A stretch of DNA of 34,357 nt from Ruminococcus sp. GTDB lineage: Bacteria > Bacillota_I > Bacilli_A > RF39 > UBA660. Location: assembly GCA_023663235.1 (NCBI GenBank), contig JAMPHW010000004.1:1-34357 (forward strand), read 5' to 3'. Shown piece after piece: positions 23,531-31,919 of this stretch. A program made the translations under genes and the position numbers. The notes under the pieces were generated by a model that saw only the letters and a list, made by a program, of their open reading frames with translations, was not told where the DNA came from and did not search any database. Within the stretch, counting starts at the first letter, position 1, and the number at the start of each line of letters is the position of its first letter.

Positions 23531-25444
23531 CTAAAAATCTAGATTTTGAGCATATGGAGCATTTGTTTCAATAAATTCACGACGTGGTTCTACTTCTTCG
23601 CCCATTAATTTACTAAATATTTCATCAGCTGTTACAGTATCTTCAACTGTTATTTGACGAAGAACTCTTTTATTAATATCCATTGTTGTTTCATTTAATT
23701 CTTCAGCATCCATTTCTCCTAAACCTTTCATACGAGCGACTTCTGGTTTAACATTAGGTGGAAGGGAAGACAAATATTCATCTCTTTCTTGATCATTTAG
23801 CACATATTTAATTGTTTTACCATGCTTTATAGCATATAAAGGCGGTTGAGCAGCATAGACATGTCCTGCTTCTACAATAGGTCTAAAAAAGCGGTAGAAT
23901 AGGGTTAATAAAAGAACACGAATGTGAGAACCATCTACATCGGCATCGGTCATGATAATTATTTTATGATATCTTAATTTATCAAGATTAAAATCATCAC
24001 CAATACCAGTTCCAAAAGCAGTAATAATAGTTCTTATTTCATCATTAGAAAGGGCACGATCAAGACGAGCTTTTTCAACATTTAGAATTTTACCACGAAG
24101 AGGTAGTATTGCTTGAGTAATACTATCACGGCCCTTTATAGCAGAGCCTCCAGCTGAATCTCCCTCGACTAAGAATATTTCACTTACTGTGGCATCTTTA
24201 CTTTTACAATCAACTAGCTTACCAAAAAAATTAGTAACATCTAGAGGACCACTTCTTCTAGTTGCTTCACGAGCTTTTTTAGCAGCGATACGAGCACGAG
24301 AGGCGGTCATACATTTTTCGATTATAACTTTAGCGACATTAGGATTTTCCATTAAATATCGTTCAAAACCTTCACTAAATATATCATTAGCAATTTTTCT
24401 AACTTCACTATTACCAAGTTTAGTTTTAGTTTGGCCTTCAAATTGAGGATCAGGATGTTTACAAGAAATAATCATAGCTAAACCTTCACGAGTATCATCA
24501 CCACTTAAAGCTTCATCTTTTTCTTTTAACATCTTATTATTACGAGCATAATTATTAATTATTTTAGATAAAGCGGCTTTAACACCATCTTCATGAGTTC
24601 CGCCTTCATAAGTATTAATATTATTTGTAAAGGAATAAAGGCTAGTATTATAAGAGTCATTATATTGCATAGCAACTTCAATACTTATATTATTAACATT
24701 GCCTTCAACATAAATTATATCTTCATGAAGAGGTTGTTTATTTTTATTTAACATGCTAACATATTCAATAATACCACCATTATAACAGAAGGTATCACTT
24801 TTACCCTCAACACGTTCATCAATTAAAGTTATTCTTAATCCTTTATTTAAAAAAGCTAATTCTTTTAAACGAGTGGCAAGTGTTTCATAATTGAACTCTG
24901 TTGTTTCTTTAAAAATAGTAGGGTCAGCTTTAAAAGTTACAGTAGTTCCTGTACGATCTTTGGCACAATTTTCGATAACTTTCATAGGTTCGCATGGAGT
25001 TCCGCCGTTTTCAAAACGTTCATAATGAACTTCGCCATCCCGATAAACACGGACTTCTAGCCAAGAAGAAAGGGCATTTACAACGCTAGCTCCAACACCA
25101 TGAAGTCCTCCACTTACTTTGTAGCCACCGCCACCAAATTTTCCTCCAGCGTGTAAAACGGTAAAAATGGTTTCAATAGTTGAAAGACCTGTCTTTTCAT
25201 TAATTCCTGTTGGCATTCCACGTCCATCATCTTTAACTGATACAGAGTTATCTTTATGAATAACCACTTCAATATCATCACAAAAGCCCGCTAGAGATTC
25301 ATCAACAGCATTATCTACTATTTCCCAAACAAGGTGATGTAGTCCTTTTTCACTAGTTGTTCCTATATACATACCCGGGCGTTTACGTACTGCTTCTAAT
25401 CCTTCTAAAACTTGAATATCACTATCTGTATAATTATTTTCCAT
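23531..25444 (-). CDS. gyrB: DNA gyrase subunit B
   Basis: A 637-aa ATPase subunit of gyrase. A GHKL ATP-binding domain ('[10 protein letters not shown]', '[10 protein letters not shown]', '[15 protein letters not shown]') is followed by the transducer and the Toprim domain ('EGDSAGGSA', '[11 protein letters not shown]'). '[15 protein letters not shown]' is typical of GyrB. The length matches Bacillus (638). The ribosome binding site AAAGGAGG lies within the last codons of recF, so recF-gyrB-gyrA form one operon. Confidence 0.98.
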   Translation of the reverse strand: MENNYTDSDIQVLEGLEAVRKRPGMYIGTTSEKGLHHLVWEIVDNAVDESLAGFCDDIEVVIHKDNSVSVKDDGRGMPTGINEKTGLSTIETIFTVLHAGGKFGGGGYKVSGGLHGVGASVVNALSSWLEVRVYRDGEVHYERFENGGTPCEPMKVIENCAKDRTGTTVTFKADPTIFKETTEFNYETLATRLKELAFLNKGLRITLIDERVEGKSDTFCYNGGIIEYVSMLNKNKQPLHEDIIYVEGNVNNISIEVAMQYNDSYNTSLYSFTNNINTYEGGTHEDGVKAALSKIINNYARNNKMLKEKDEALSGDDTREGLAMIISCKHPDPQFEGQTKTKLGNSEVRKIANDIFSEGFERYLMENPNVAKVIIEKCMTASRARIAAKKAREATRRSGPLDVTNFFGKLVDCKSKDATVSEIFLVEGDSAGGSAIKGRDSITQAILPLRGKILNVEKARLDRALSNDEIRTIITAFGTGIGDDFNLDKLRYHKIIIMTDADVDGSHIRVLLLTLFYRFFRPIVEAGHVYAAQPPLYAIKHGKTIKYVLNDQERDEYLSSLPPNVKPEVARMKGLGEMDAEELNETTMDINKRVLRQITVEDTVTADEIFSKLMGEEVEPRREFIETNAPYAQNLDF

Positions 25445-25447
25445 TAA

Positions 25448-26536
25448 TTATTCCTCCTTTATAGAGCCATTTATAACATGATATATTTTTGCTTTTTTAA
25501 GTAATTCTCTACTTACATTATTAATTTCAGTTGTAGTTATAAATGTCTGCATATCATCATCAATTAATTCTAAGATATTATTAATTTTCTCTTGGTCTAG
25601 TTCACTAAATAAGTCATCTAAAATTAAAATAGGCTTTTTATGAAGTTTTTCCATTATATTTTTAATTTCAGCGAGCTTAAAGGCAATAACGCTATTTTTC
25701 TGTTCACCGACCGATGAGTACTCTTTAACTATTTCTTTATCAACAACAAATTCAATATCATCGTGTTGAGGACCAAAAAGAGTTTTGCCATTAAATATTT
25801 CCCGGGAAATATTTTTAGAGTACATTTTAAGCAGATCGTCTTTCTTTTTATTTTTAAATTCACTCTTATAATTAATAGATAAGGTTCCTTTATGAGTTAT
25901 ACGATAATAAATATCTGAGATATAATTATTAATATCTTTAATAAATTCTTCGCGGATAGATACTATTTTTAAACCTAAATCTACTAATTGGTCTGTTAAG
26001 ACATCTAAGAAAGGATTTGCTTCTATATTTTTTTTATTAAGAGCCTTTAAATAAGAATTTCGTTGTTTTAATACTTTATTATAATTTGTTAGATAATTTA
26101 AATAAAGATTATTAATTATAGATATTTCAATATTTAAAAGACGTCTTCTAGTCATAGGAGTATCTTTAATAATCTTTAAATCGTCAGGGTTAAATAATAT
26201 TATATTAACTTTAGTTATATAATCACTAACCTTAGAGATTTTATTATTATCGATTTTGATACGTTTACCACTTTGACTTATAACAATACGATAATTATTA
26301 TAAATATTATCTTTTATTATACCTTCAACTTTTGTAATAATCTTACCTTTTTTTATAACAACATCTTCACTACCAAGACGAAAGGTTTTAGTTAATCCTA
26401 ATATATAGATAGCTTCTACTAAATTAGTCTTACCCATACCATTTTGACCATAGATGATATTAAGTTTTGGAGAAAAATTAATTTCTAATGATTCGTAATT
26501 TCTAAAATTTAATAACTTTAAACTACTAATTTCCAT
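25448..26536 (-). CDS. recF: DNA replication and repair protein RecF
   Basis: A 362-aa SMC-like ATPase that acts at single-strand gaps with RecO and RecR. The N-terminal 'LLNFRNYESLEINF', Walker A 'GQNGMGKT' at residues 30-37, the signature 'SSVGEQKNSV' and Walker B 'ILILDDLFSELD' are all present. The length is near the Bacillus protein (370). The small genes yaaA and yaaB, which flank recF in Bacillus, are absent. A Noc-type palindrome lies inside the gene. Confidence 0.96.
   Translation of the reverse strand: MEISSLKLLNFRNYESLEINFSPKLNIIYGQNGMGKTNLVEAIYILGLTKTFRLGSEDVVIKKGKIITKVEGIIKDNIYNNYRIVISQSGKRIKIDNNKISKVSDYITKVNIILFNPDDLKIIKDTPMTRRRLLNIEISIINNLYLNYLTNYNKVLKQRNSYLKALNKKNIEANPFLDVLTDQLVDLGLKIVSIREEFIKDINNYISDIYYRITHKGTLSINYKSEFKNKKKDDLLKMYSKNISREIFNGKTLFGPQHDDIEFVVDKEIVKEYSSVGEQKNSVIAFKLAEIKNIMEKLHKKPILILDDLFSELDQEKINNILELIDDDMQTFITTTEINNVSRELLKKAKIYHVINGSIKEE
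25797..25810. promoter_or_regulatory. Candidate Noc-binding site 5 (perfect consensus)
   Basis: ATTTCCCGGGAAAT within recF, extended to a 20-bp dyad (AATATTTCCC and its complement). Here it is read in a different frame than in dnaX and trmN, encoding 'ISREIF', so the DNA and not the peptide is conserved. Confidence 0.8.
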
Positions 26537-26570
26537 TTTTAGCCCCTACTTTGTTGTTATTTTAAAATTA

Positions 26571-26629
26571 TAGGTAGATATGTACTCCTATACCTAAGAT
26601 AATTATAACATAAAATTAGGGATTGTTAA
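26571..26629 (-). promoter_or_regulatory. Probable promoter of the recF-gyrB-gyrA operon
   Basis: On the minus strand TTAACA (26624-26629) and a perfect TATAAT (26602-26607) are 16 bases apart. An inverted TAGGTA/TACCTA pair (26571-26576 and 26591-26596) lies at the predicted transcription start and could be an operator or a 5' stem. Confidence 0.5.
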
Positions 26630-26631
26630 AG

Positions 26632-27075
26632 CTATTTTTTATTATTTCGGCCTCTTAAAGAGGATTCTAAACGAGTGGCACGCAAGACTTGATTATCAAA
26701 AACATTGAAACTAATATTAATGTAGATTTTTTTCTTATTGCGAAACTCAACTATAACTCCTTTTTTAGAAGGATAGTAATTCAAAATATTAGTTAAATTA
26801 ATCCAAGAACAAGAAGTATTTCTAGTAGAATGGGTAGGTATTAAAATTATTTCATGATGATTATCTAAAACAATAGGTGGTTTATAGGTAATACCTGTAA
26901 GATATGAAGTAGCTTTTTGACGTCCTTCAAAAGTGGAACCATTAAGAAGACAATTGCTAGAGATAATAGGATTAATATTTTCATTAACAATTATATTTTT
27001 ATTTAACTCGTAAACTTTAGTCTTTTTACCATTACTTATTAAGGCTAGCGTTTTGGGTGTAATTGTATATGGCAT
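26632..27075 (-). CDS. comK: ComK-family competence transcription factor, C-terminally short
   Basis: A 147-aa protein that aligns along residues 38-143 with Bacillus ComK: 'SNCLLNGSTFEGRQKATSYL' against SCRFFGSSYAGRKAGTYEV, 'YKPPIVLDNHHEIILIPTHS' against HKPPIMVDPSNQIFLFPTLS, then 'CSWI' and 'FNVFDNQVLRA'. ComK is the master activator of DNA-uptake genes, binding paired AT-boxes. Bacillus ComK is 192 aa; the C-terminal 45 residues, including the FMLYPK stretch recognised by MecA, are missing here, while the DNA-binding core is complete. It occupies the dnaN-recF interval, where yaaA normally lies. AAAGGGGG precedes the ATG. A Spo0A box lies 59 bases upstream. Confidence 0.85.
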   Translation of the reverse strand: MPYTITPKTLALISNGKKTKVYELNKNIIVNENINPIISSNCLLNGSTFEGRQKATSYLTGITYKPPIVLDNHHEIILIPTHSTRNTSCSWINLTNILNYYPSKKGVIVEFRNKKKIYINISFNVFDNQVLRATRLESSLRGRNNKK

Positions 27076-27125
27076 TAAAAATGCCCCCTTTCTGTAAAAT
27101 AACTATGTTATATCACAAAAAGAGA

Positions 27126-27140
27126 GCAAAGTTTGTCGAA
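27126..27140. promoter_or_regulatory. Spo0A box upstream of comK
   Basis: TGTCGAA at 27134-27140 matches the 0A-box core and is followed by a weaker inverted half-site (TTTTGACA, 27141-27148). It lies about 60 bases before comK, roughly 20 bases upstream of a TATAAC -10-like element on the minus strand. Confidence 0.5.
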
Positions 27141-27161
27141 TTTTGACATAAACTTATAATT

Positions 27162-28280
27162 TTAGTAAGTTTTTATCGGTAAAATGAGTTGGATTAAGGA
27201 TTCATCGGTTAAAGACTTAATAATTAATGGTTTAACATCACTATTTAATAATAATAATATTTCATCTTCATTCATTGTTTTAATAGCCTCTAACATATAT
27301 TTAGAAGAGAAAGATATTTCTAAGTGGTCTTTATTGTTTGTTTCAACTATTAGTTGTTCTTCAACTTTTCCTATTTCTGAGGCAAAAGAATTAATAACCA
27401 TTTTTTCATTATCTAAAGACATTTTAACAATATTTTTATCTTTACCTTGAGTAAGAAGGGCTGCACGATCGATAGCATCATTGAAATCCTTTTTATTAAC
27501 TTTAACGATATAAGCGAATTCATCAGGTATTAAATTGGCTGTATTAGGATAGTTGCCACTTAATAAATTAGTTTGAAAGTTAATATTTTTATATTTAAAT
27601 AAAGCTTTATTATTAAAGATATGAAGTTCTATTTCACTATCATCAGTTATAATACGTTCTAACTCCATAATATTTTTACCTGGAATTACTACTTCTAAAT
27701 CTTTTTCTAAAGACATTGATAATTTAATATTCTTTTTAGCTAAACGATAAGAATCAGTAGCAGTGGCTTCTAAAACATCTTTAGTGAATTTAAAGTTTAC
27801 ACCAGTTAGAATAGGGCGTAGTTCTTGAGTTGAAATAGCAAAAACAGTTTGATTAATAATATTTTTAAAGACATCACCTTTAATAAAGATAGGCTCTTTA
27901 CTAGTTTCAAGCTTAACATCTGGATAATCATTAATATCTAAGCAATTTAAGTTATATTGGTTATTATCAGTATAGATTTTAATTTTTAGTCCGTCAATAA
28001 CTTCAAAGTTAATAACATCACTAGGCATTTTACGAACGATATCTAAGATATATTTACTTTGGATTATTATTCCTCCTAGAGTAGTTACTTGTTTAATATC
28101 TTTATTTTCAATTAAAACTTTTATAGTTAGTTCTGAATCACTAGCTGTTAGATATAAACCTTCTTTGGTAAGTTCAAATTTAATACCATTTAAGACAGGG
28201 ATAACATTTTTAGTAGAGATTGCTCTTATTACATTATTTAAACTTTCTAAAATTACATTTTTTTCGATTGTGAATTTCAT
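27162..28280 (-). CDS. dnaN: DNA polymerase III beta subunit (sliding clamp)
   Basis: A 372-aa clamp that encircles DNA and tethers the polymerase and many other proteins. Three topologically similar domains can be followed; 'IISTQELRPILTGVNF'-type repeats and 'ATDSYRLA' are characteristic, and the C-terminus 'LILPIKTY' corresponds to the family's conserved 'LP(I/V)R' ending. The length is near the Bacillus protein (378). It lies 145 bases after dnaA with a promoter of its own in between, so it can be expressed separately. Confidence 0.97.
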   Translation of the reverse strand: MKFTIEKNVILESLNNVIRAISTKNVIPVLNGIKFELTKEGLYLTASDSELTIKVLIENKDIKQVTTLGGIIIQSKYILDIVRKMPSDVINFEVIDGLKIKIYTDNNQYNLNCLDINDYPDVKLETSKEPIFIKGDVFKNIINQTVFAISTQELRPILTGVNFKFTKDVLEATATDSYRLAKKNIKLSMSLEKDLEVVIPGKNIMELERIITDDSEIELHIFNNKALFKYKNINFQTNLLSGNYPNTANLIPDEFAYIVKVNKKDFNDAIDRAALLTQGKDKNIVKMSLDNEKMVINSFASEIGKVEEQLIVETNNKDHLEISFSSKYMLEAIKTMNEDEILLLLNSDVKPLIIKSLTDESLIQLILPIKTY

Positions 28281-28311
28281 ATATATTCCTTCTTTCTAAT
28301 TTTTAATATTT

Positions 28312-28339
28312 ATTATAATACTGTTAATATTGTTTGTAA
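28312..28339 (-). promoter_or_regulatory. SigA-type promoter of dnaN
   Basis: On the minus strand TTACAA (28334-28339) and a perfect TATAAT (28312-28317) are 16 bases apart, 32 bases before the dnaN start codon. Confidence 0.5.
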
Positions 28340-28399
28340 GTATTGTTTGGCTTTATTTTTAGGTAAATTTTTAAGTTTTAATTGTTGATAAAAGTCTTT

Positions 28400-28430
28400 T
28401 TATACACATTATATTAAGATGTTATTTACA
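28400..28430 (+). promoter_or_regulatory. DnaA boxes in the dnaA-dnaN gap
   Basis: TTATACACA (28400-28408) fits the DnaA-box consensus TTATNCACA, and a weaker TTATTTACA follows at 28422-28430. In Bacillus a second origin cluster lies between dnaA and dnaN, so this may be part of a bipartite oriC. Confidence 0.55.
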
Positions 28431-29778
28431 AACGAGCTTTTATTTCTTTAATAGTGGATTCTAATTCTTTATTGGTTATAAGTTCTTTTTCGATTTTATT
28501 TTCAGCGAATATAACTGTTGAATGGTCGCGTCCCCCAAATTCTAAGCCAATTCTTGGATATGTTTCATCGGTTTCAATTCGACAGAGATACATAGCAAGT
28601 TGTCTTGGGTGAGCCACTTTATTACTTCTTTTTTTACCTTTTAAATCTTCGACGGTTATATGATAGAAGTCGGCGACAGCTTTTTGGATTTTGGTTATAT
28701 TATTGTTAGAATAGATGTTTTTATTAACAAAATCTTTTAGAGCTTCACAAGTGAATTCTAAATCAATACTTTTCGGAACTATCATAGCGGTGTAAGCCAT
28801 AAGACGGTTTACTGCTCCCTCTAAGAATCTGACATCGTTTTGACAGGCATTAGCGATATATTCGATACTTTCTTCTTTAATTAGATTAGCTATGCTTGTA
28901 TTTTCGAGCTTTTTACGGATAATTCGACATCTTAAATCGAAATCTGGAGGATAAATATCGACAGGTAGTCCCCACATAAATCTAGATCTTAAACGTTCTT
29001 CTAATATTTTTAAGTCATCAGGTGAACGATCACTACTAATAATTATTTGTTTATTAGACTGGTGGAGATAATTAAAAGTATTAAAGAATTCTTGTTGAGT
29101 TTTTTCAGCTCCGACTAAATATTGGATATCATCAATAATTAAAACATCAACATTACGATATTTATTTTTAAACTCTGTAGCATATTCTATAGTATTTTTA
29201 TTATCAGGATTAGCTATATTCGTATATTCGGTCATAAATTCATCACAAGTACAGTAAAGAACTTTACGGTTAGAACTTGAGGTTATATAGTTACCAATGG
29301 CATGCATAAGATGAGTTTTTCCAAGACCGCTTTTACCATAAATAAATAAAGGATTATGAATACGACCTGGAGCTTCGGCAACGGCCATGGCAGCTACTTT
29401 AGCTAAACGATTGGTATCACCTACAACAAAGTTTTCAAAATTTAAATTAGGATTAAGATTAGTATTAAAGTTATTGTTAGTAGATGGTTCGTTATCCACA
29501 GTGGGAGATTTAATATCAGTTATTTCATCTTCTAGAATGAATTTAATATCATAGTTAATATTAGTTATATTATATAATGTTTTTTCAATTAAATAATAAT
29601 AATTATCTCCAAGCATTTTTTTGTGGATTTCCATGGGAACTTGAAAGCTTATGGAACTATCTGTTAGAGAAATAATTTTTAAATCTTTAAACCATGTATT
29701 ATATGATGTAGGATTTATTTCTTTATAGATGTTGCTTAAAAAAATTTGTAATAATTCTTCATTATCCAAAAACCTCAC
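28426..29778 (-). CDS. dnaA: Chromosomal replication initiator DnaA
   Basis: A 450-aa AAA+ initiator that binds DnaA boxes and opens oriC. Domain I is residues 1-80, followed by a short asparagine-rich linker (about 85-115), domain III with Walker A 'GKSGLGKT' (148-155), 'IDDIQ', sensor and box VII motifs, and domain IV with the signature 'AHPRQLAMYLCR' and 'GGRDHSTV'. The start is probably GTG at 29778; a TTG at 29769 is a possible alternative with a better-spaced Shine-Dalgarno. A perfect DnaA box (29492-29500) lies inside its own coding region. The regulator yabA is not in this window. Confidence 0.98.
   Translation of the reverse strand: MRFLDNEELLQIFLSNIYKEINPTSYNTWFKDLKIISLTDSSISFQVPMEIHKKMLGDNYYYLIEKTLYNITNINYDIKFILEDEITDIKSPTVDNEPSTNNNFNTNLNPNLNFENFVVGDTNRLAKVAAMAVAEAPGRIHNPLFIYGKSGLGKTHLMHAIGNYITSSSNRKVLYCTCDEFMTEYTNIANPDNKNTIEYATEFKNKYRNVDVLIIDDIQYLVGAEKTQQEFFNTFNYLHQSNKQIIISSDRSPDDLKILEERLRSRFMWGLPVDIYPPDFDLRCRIIRKKLENTSIANLIKEESIEYIANACQNDVRFLEGAVNRLMAYTAMIVPKSIDLEFTCEALKDFVNKNIYSNNNITKIQKAVADFYHITVEDLKGKKRSNKVAHPRQLAMYLCRIETDETYPRIGLEFGGRDHSTVIFAENKIEKELITNKELESTIKEIKARL
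29492..29500 (+). promoter_or_regulatory. DnaA box inside dnaA
   Basis: Perfect TTATCCACA within the linker codons of dnaA. It could serve origin function or autoregulation. Confidence 0.5.
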
Positions 29779-30225
29779 CCCGCAGTCTATCTGTTTACAA
29801 GTTAATTGTATCGCATTTTGTTTTTTAAATAAAGGTCTAAAATTGAAAAAAAATTTATTAACAAGTTATAAACAGGTTGGAGATATTATAATATCATAGA
29901 AAAAAGTATTTATCCACACTACTAACAAAAATTAAAAAAAATAATTAACAATTAACAATTTAGAAATTTACTATTTTTTATTAATACTGTTAGTAATTAA
30001 AAATTTATTATTGATTTCATTAGATAGTATAAGGCTTTTTGGATACTCTAGGAATTGTTGGTAAGTGTGTTATTATTAACATTTTAATTTAAATTTGGTG
30101 GTGATAACTATTCTTAATATAAAATCTTATTATTTTATAATTGTTAATACTTTATTAATAAAAAAAGTTATTCACATTATCCACAAGGGAATGTTGGTAA
30201 GTATAGTTTAGTAACTGAGAGGTTT
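29779..30225. other. Replication origin oriC
   Basis: A non-coding region upstream of dnaA with perfect DnaA boxes TTATCCACA at 29910-29918 and 30177-30185, TTATTCACA at 30168-30176 directly abutting the latter in the same orientation, and a weak TTATAAACA at 29866-29874. Between them are about 240 bases of almost pure A/T (29930-30165), the likely unwinding element. The first box is immediately followed by CTACTA, resembling DnaA-trios. TGTTGGTAAGT is directly repeated at 30056-30066 and 30192-30202. Gene strands switch direction here, as expected at an origin. Confidence 0.9.
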
Positions 30226-30282
30226 TTGACTTTTTTGGGATATTATGATAGGATAGTTTTTAATAAAAAACGGAGGGATACT

Positions 30283-31155
30283 ATGAGTAATGAATTAACT
30301 AGTGTAACTTTTACAAACAATAGTGAATATAAAAATAAGAATTTTTATGAATTATTAGAAATTAGTAAAGATGTTAGTCAAGAAGAAATAAAAAAAGCTT
30401 ATAGAAGACTTGCAAAAAAATATCATCCTGATTTAAATGTGGAAGATACTACAGAAATGATGAAGGCAATAAATGATGCTTATGAAACTCTTTCAGATGT
30501 AGATAAAAGAAGAAAATATGATAGTAAAATTAATATCAATAATCAAAAAGCTTATAATACTTATACTAAAACAAGAGATGAAAGTGAAGCAGATTTAGAT
30601 GATTGGTTAAAAGATTATCTAAAGAAAAGACGACATTTAAATAAGTTGTATGATTTATACGTTGAAAATGAAGCAAAAAATTCTGTAATGAGAGCTAACT
30701 TTTTAAGACCTACAGCTATAGATTTAATGTTTTCAGAAGAGTTACTTAAAAGAATTAAGGATGCTTTAGCGGATTTTATGGGTGATTCACTTGATAATCC
30801 AAGTAAAATATTAGATTATTTATTTACTGAAATAAAATTTCCAGCGAATGCTGTTGGATATGCAAAGAGGGAGCATTTAGAGGCTGATGGTAAATATGTT
30901 ATTAGATTAGCTTTATTTTTAAATGAAATTAAATTAGTTATAGAGAATTTTGGTAATGAAAAAAATCCAAATTATCATAGTTTTATAGAATATGTTTTAA
31001 AACGTTATTCAAAAGTAACAGGAATTATCTCTGCTTATAATAGTGGTTTTTATAATTCAGAACCATATCAAGAACTAGTTGGAAGTATTTTAGCAGATGT
31101 TATAAAAGCTAATAAGGATTATATAAATAAATTAATCTTTAAAAGAAATAGCTAA
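30283..31155 (+). CDS. J-domain (DnaJ-like) protein with unknown C-terminal region
   Basis: A 290-aa protein. The J-domain spans residues about 19-82 ('[32 protein letters not shown]', with HPD at 48-50), so it should stimulate a DnaK-type chaperone. The glycine/phenylalanine region, the zinc fingers and the DnaJ C-terminal domains are absent, so it is not general DnaJ. The remaining 200 residues are mostly helical and unrecognised, probably a client- or site-specific module. The start ATG 30283 has GGAGGG six bases upstream; an earlier in-frame ATG at 30226 has none. It is the first gene right of oriC, where rpmH-rnpA lie in most Firmicutes. Confidence 0.88.
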   Translation: MSNELTSVTFTNNSEYKNKNFYELLEISKDVSQEEIKKAYRRLAKKYHPDLNVEDTTEMMKAINDAYETLSDVDKRRKYDSKININNQKAYNTYTKTRDESEADLDDWLKDYLKKRRHLNKLYDLYVENEAKNSVMRANFLRPTAIDLMFSEELLKRIKDALADFMGDSLDNPSKILDYLFTEIKFPANAVGYAKREHLEADGKYVIRLALFLNEIKLVIENFGNEKNPNYHSFIEYVLKRYSKVTGIISAYNSGFYNSEPYQELVGSILADVIKANKDYINKLIFKRNS

Positions 31156-31165
31156 AAGGCATAAT

Positions 31166-31194
31166 TTGACATTTTAGTAGTTATGTAATATAAT
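31166..31194 (+). promoter_or_regulatory. Consensus SigA promoter of the lipoprotein gene
   Basis: Perfect TTGACA (31166-31171) and perfect TATAAT (31189-31194) with ideal 17-base spacing, 26 bases before the start codon of the lipoprotein gene. Confidence 0.85.
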
Positions 31195-31220
31195 AAAGCT
31201 TGTAATTAAGGGGGATTTCG

Positions 31221-31886
31221 ATGAAATTTAATTTAAAAAGGTTAGAAGCGTTTAGTGTGGCAGTTTGTTTAACTGTTACTTTAGGTGGATGCTCTAAAAG
31301 AATAAGTAGTGAAGTAACAACACCAGATGATAATAGAACAATAGTAGTAACACCTATTCCGATGCCAGAACCTAGTAATAAAGATACATCAGTTGATATG
31401 CCAGTACCTAATATAGAGGAGAAAGAACAAATTGATGAAACTTTAAATAAAGAGTTTAAGTTTGATAGTACACTTCCAATAGCTGTTCCAATTGAAGAAT
31501 TAGTAATGGAAGATGGAACAATTGGATATAAAATGCCAAGGTTTTATATGCCTTTTGTGATAGATGAGGATAAACCAATACCTGGAATGGTTGGCGTTTT
31601 AGAAATAACTGATGAATATAAAATTTTAAGCGGTGCTAATGTAACAACTCCAGATGGAGTGAGCAGTTATCGAGGATTTGAGGGGGCTGTTGCAGTTTAT
31701 ATGCCATATTTCTTTGCTTGGAAACTTAAGACAGATAGTCCAGATTTATATAACGAAAAAATGGCAGAAATACATGATGAACTCGGACCAGCAGCAATAG
31801 CATATCAAGTATTAGGAAGTGCTGATACAATTCCTGGTATAGCTAGTGAAGTATACTATAGTAATTTAGAATCAATAACAAGATAA
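31221..31886 (+). CDS. Predicted lipoprotein, unknown function
   Basis: A 221-aa secreted lipoprotein. A signal peptide (residues 1-23) ends in the lipobox 'LGGC', with lipidated C24. A proline/threonine-rich, low-complexity linker (about 30-75) is followed by a globular domain of about 140 residues with no motif I recognise. The gene has a consensus promoter, a strong AGGGGG ribosome binding site and a shared terminator with the convergent spo0A, so it is probably a well-expressed single gene anchored on the outer face of the membrane. Confidence 0.75.
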   Translation: MKFNLKRLEAFSVAVCLTVTLGGCSKRISSEVTTPDDNRTIVVTPIPMPEPSNKDTSVDMPVPNIEEKEQIDETLNKEFKFDSTLPIAVPIEELVMEDGTIGYKMPRFYMPFVIDEDKPIPGMVGVLEITDEYKILSGANVTTPDGVSSYRGFEGAVAVYMPYFFAWKLKTDSPDLYNEKMAEIHDELGPAAIAYQVLGSADTIPGIASEVYYSNLESITR

Positions 31887-31919
31887 AAAAAATCCTATTA
31901 GTAAATAGGGTTCTTTTTT
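31884..31919. terminator. Bidirectional terminator between lipoprotein gene and spo0A
   Basis: AATCCTATT and AATAGGGTT form a 9-bp stem with one G-T pair and an AGTA loop. An A-run lies before and a T-run after, so it works for both convergent genes. Confidence 0.8.
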
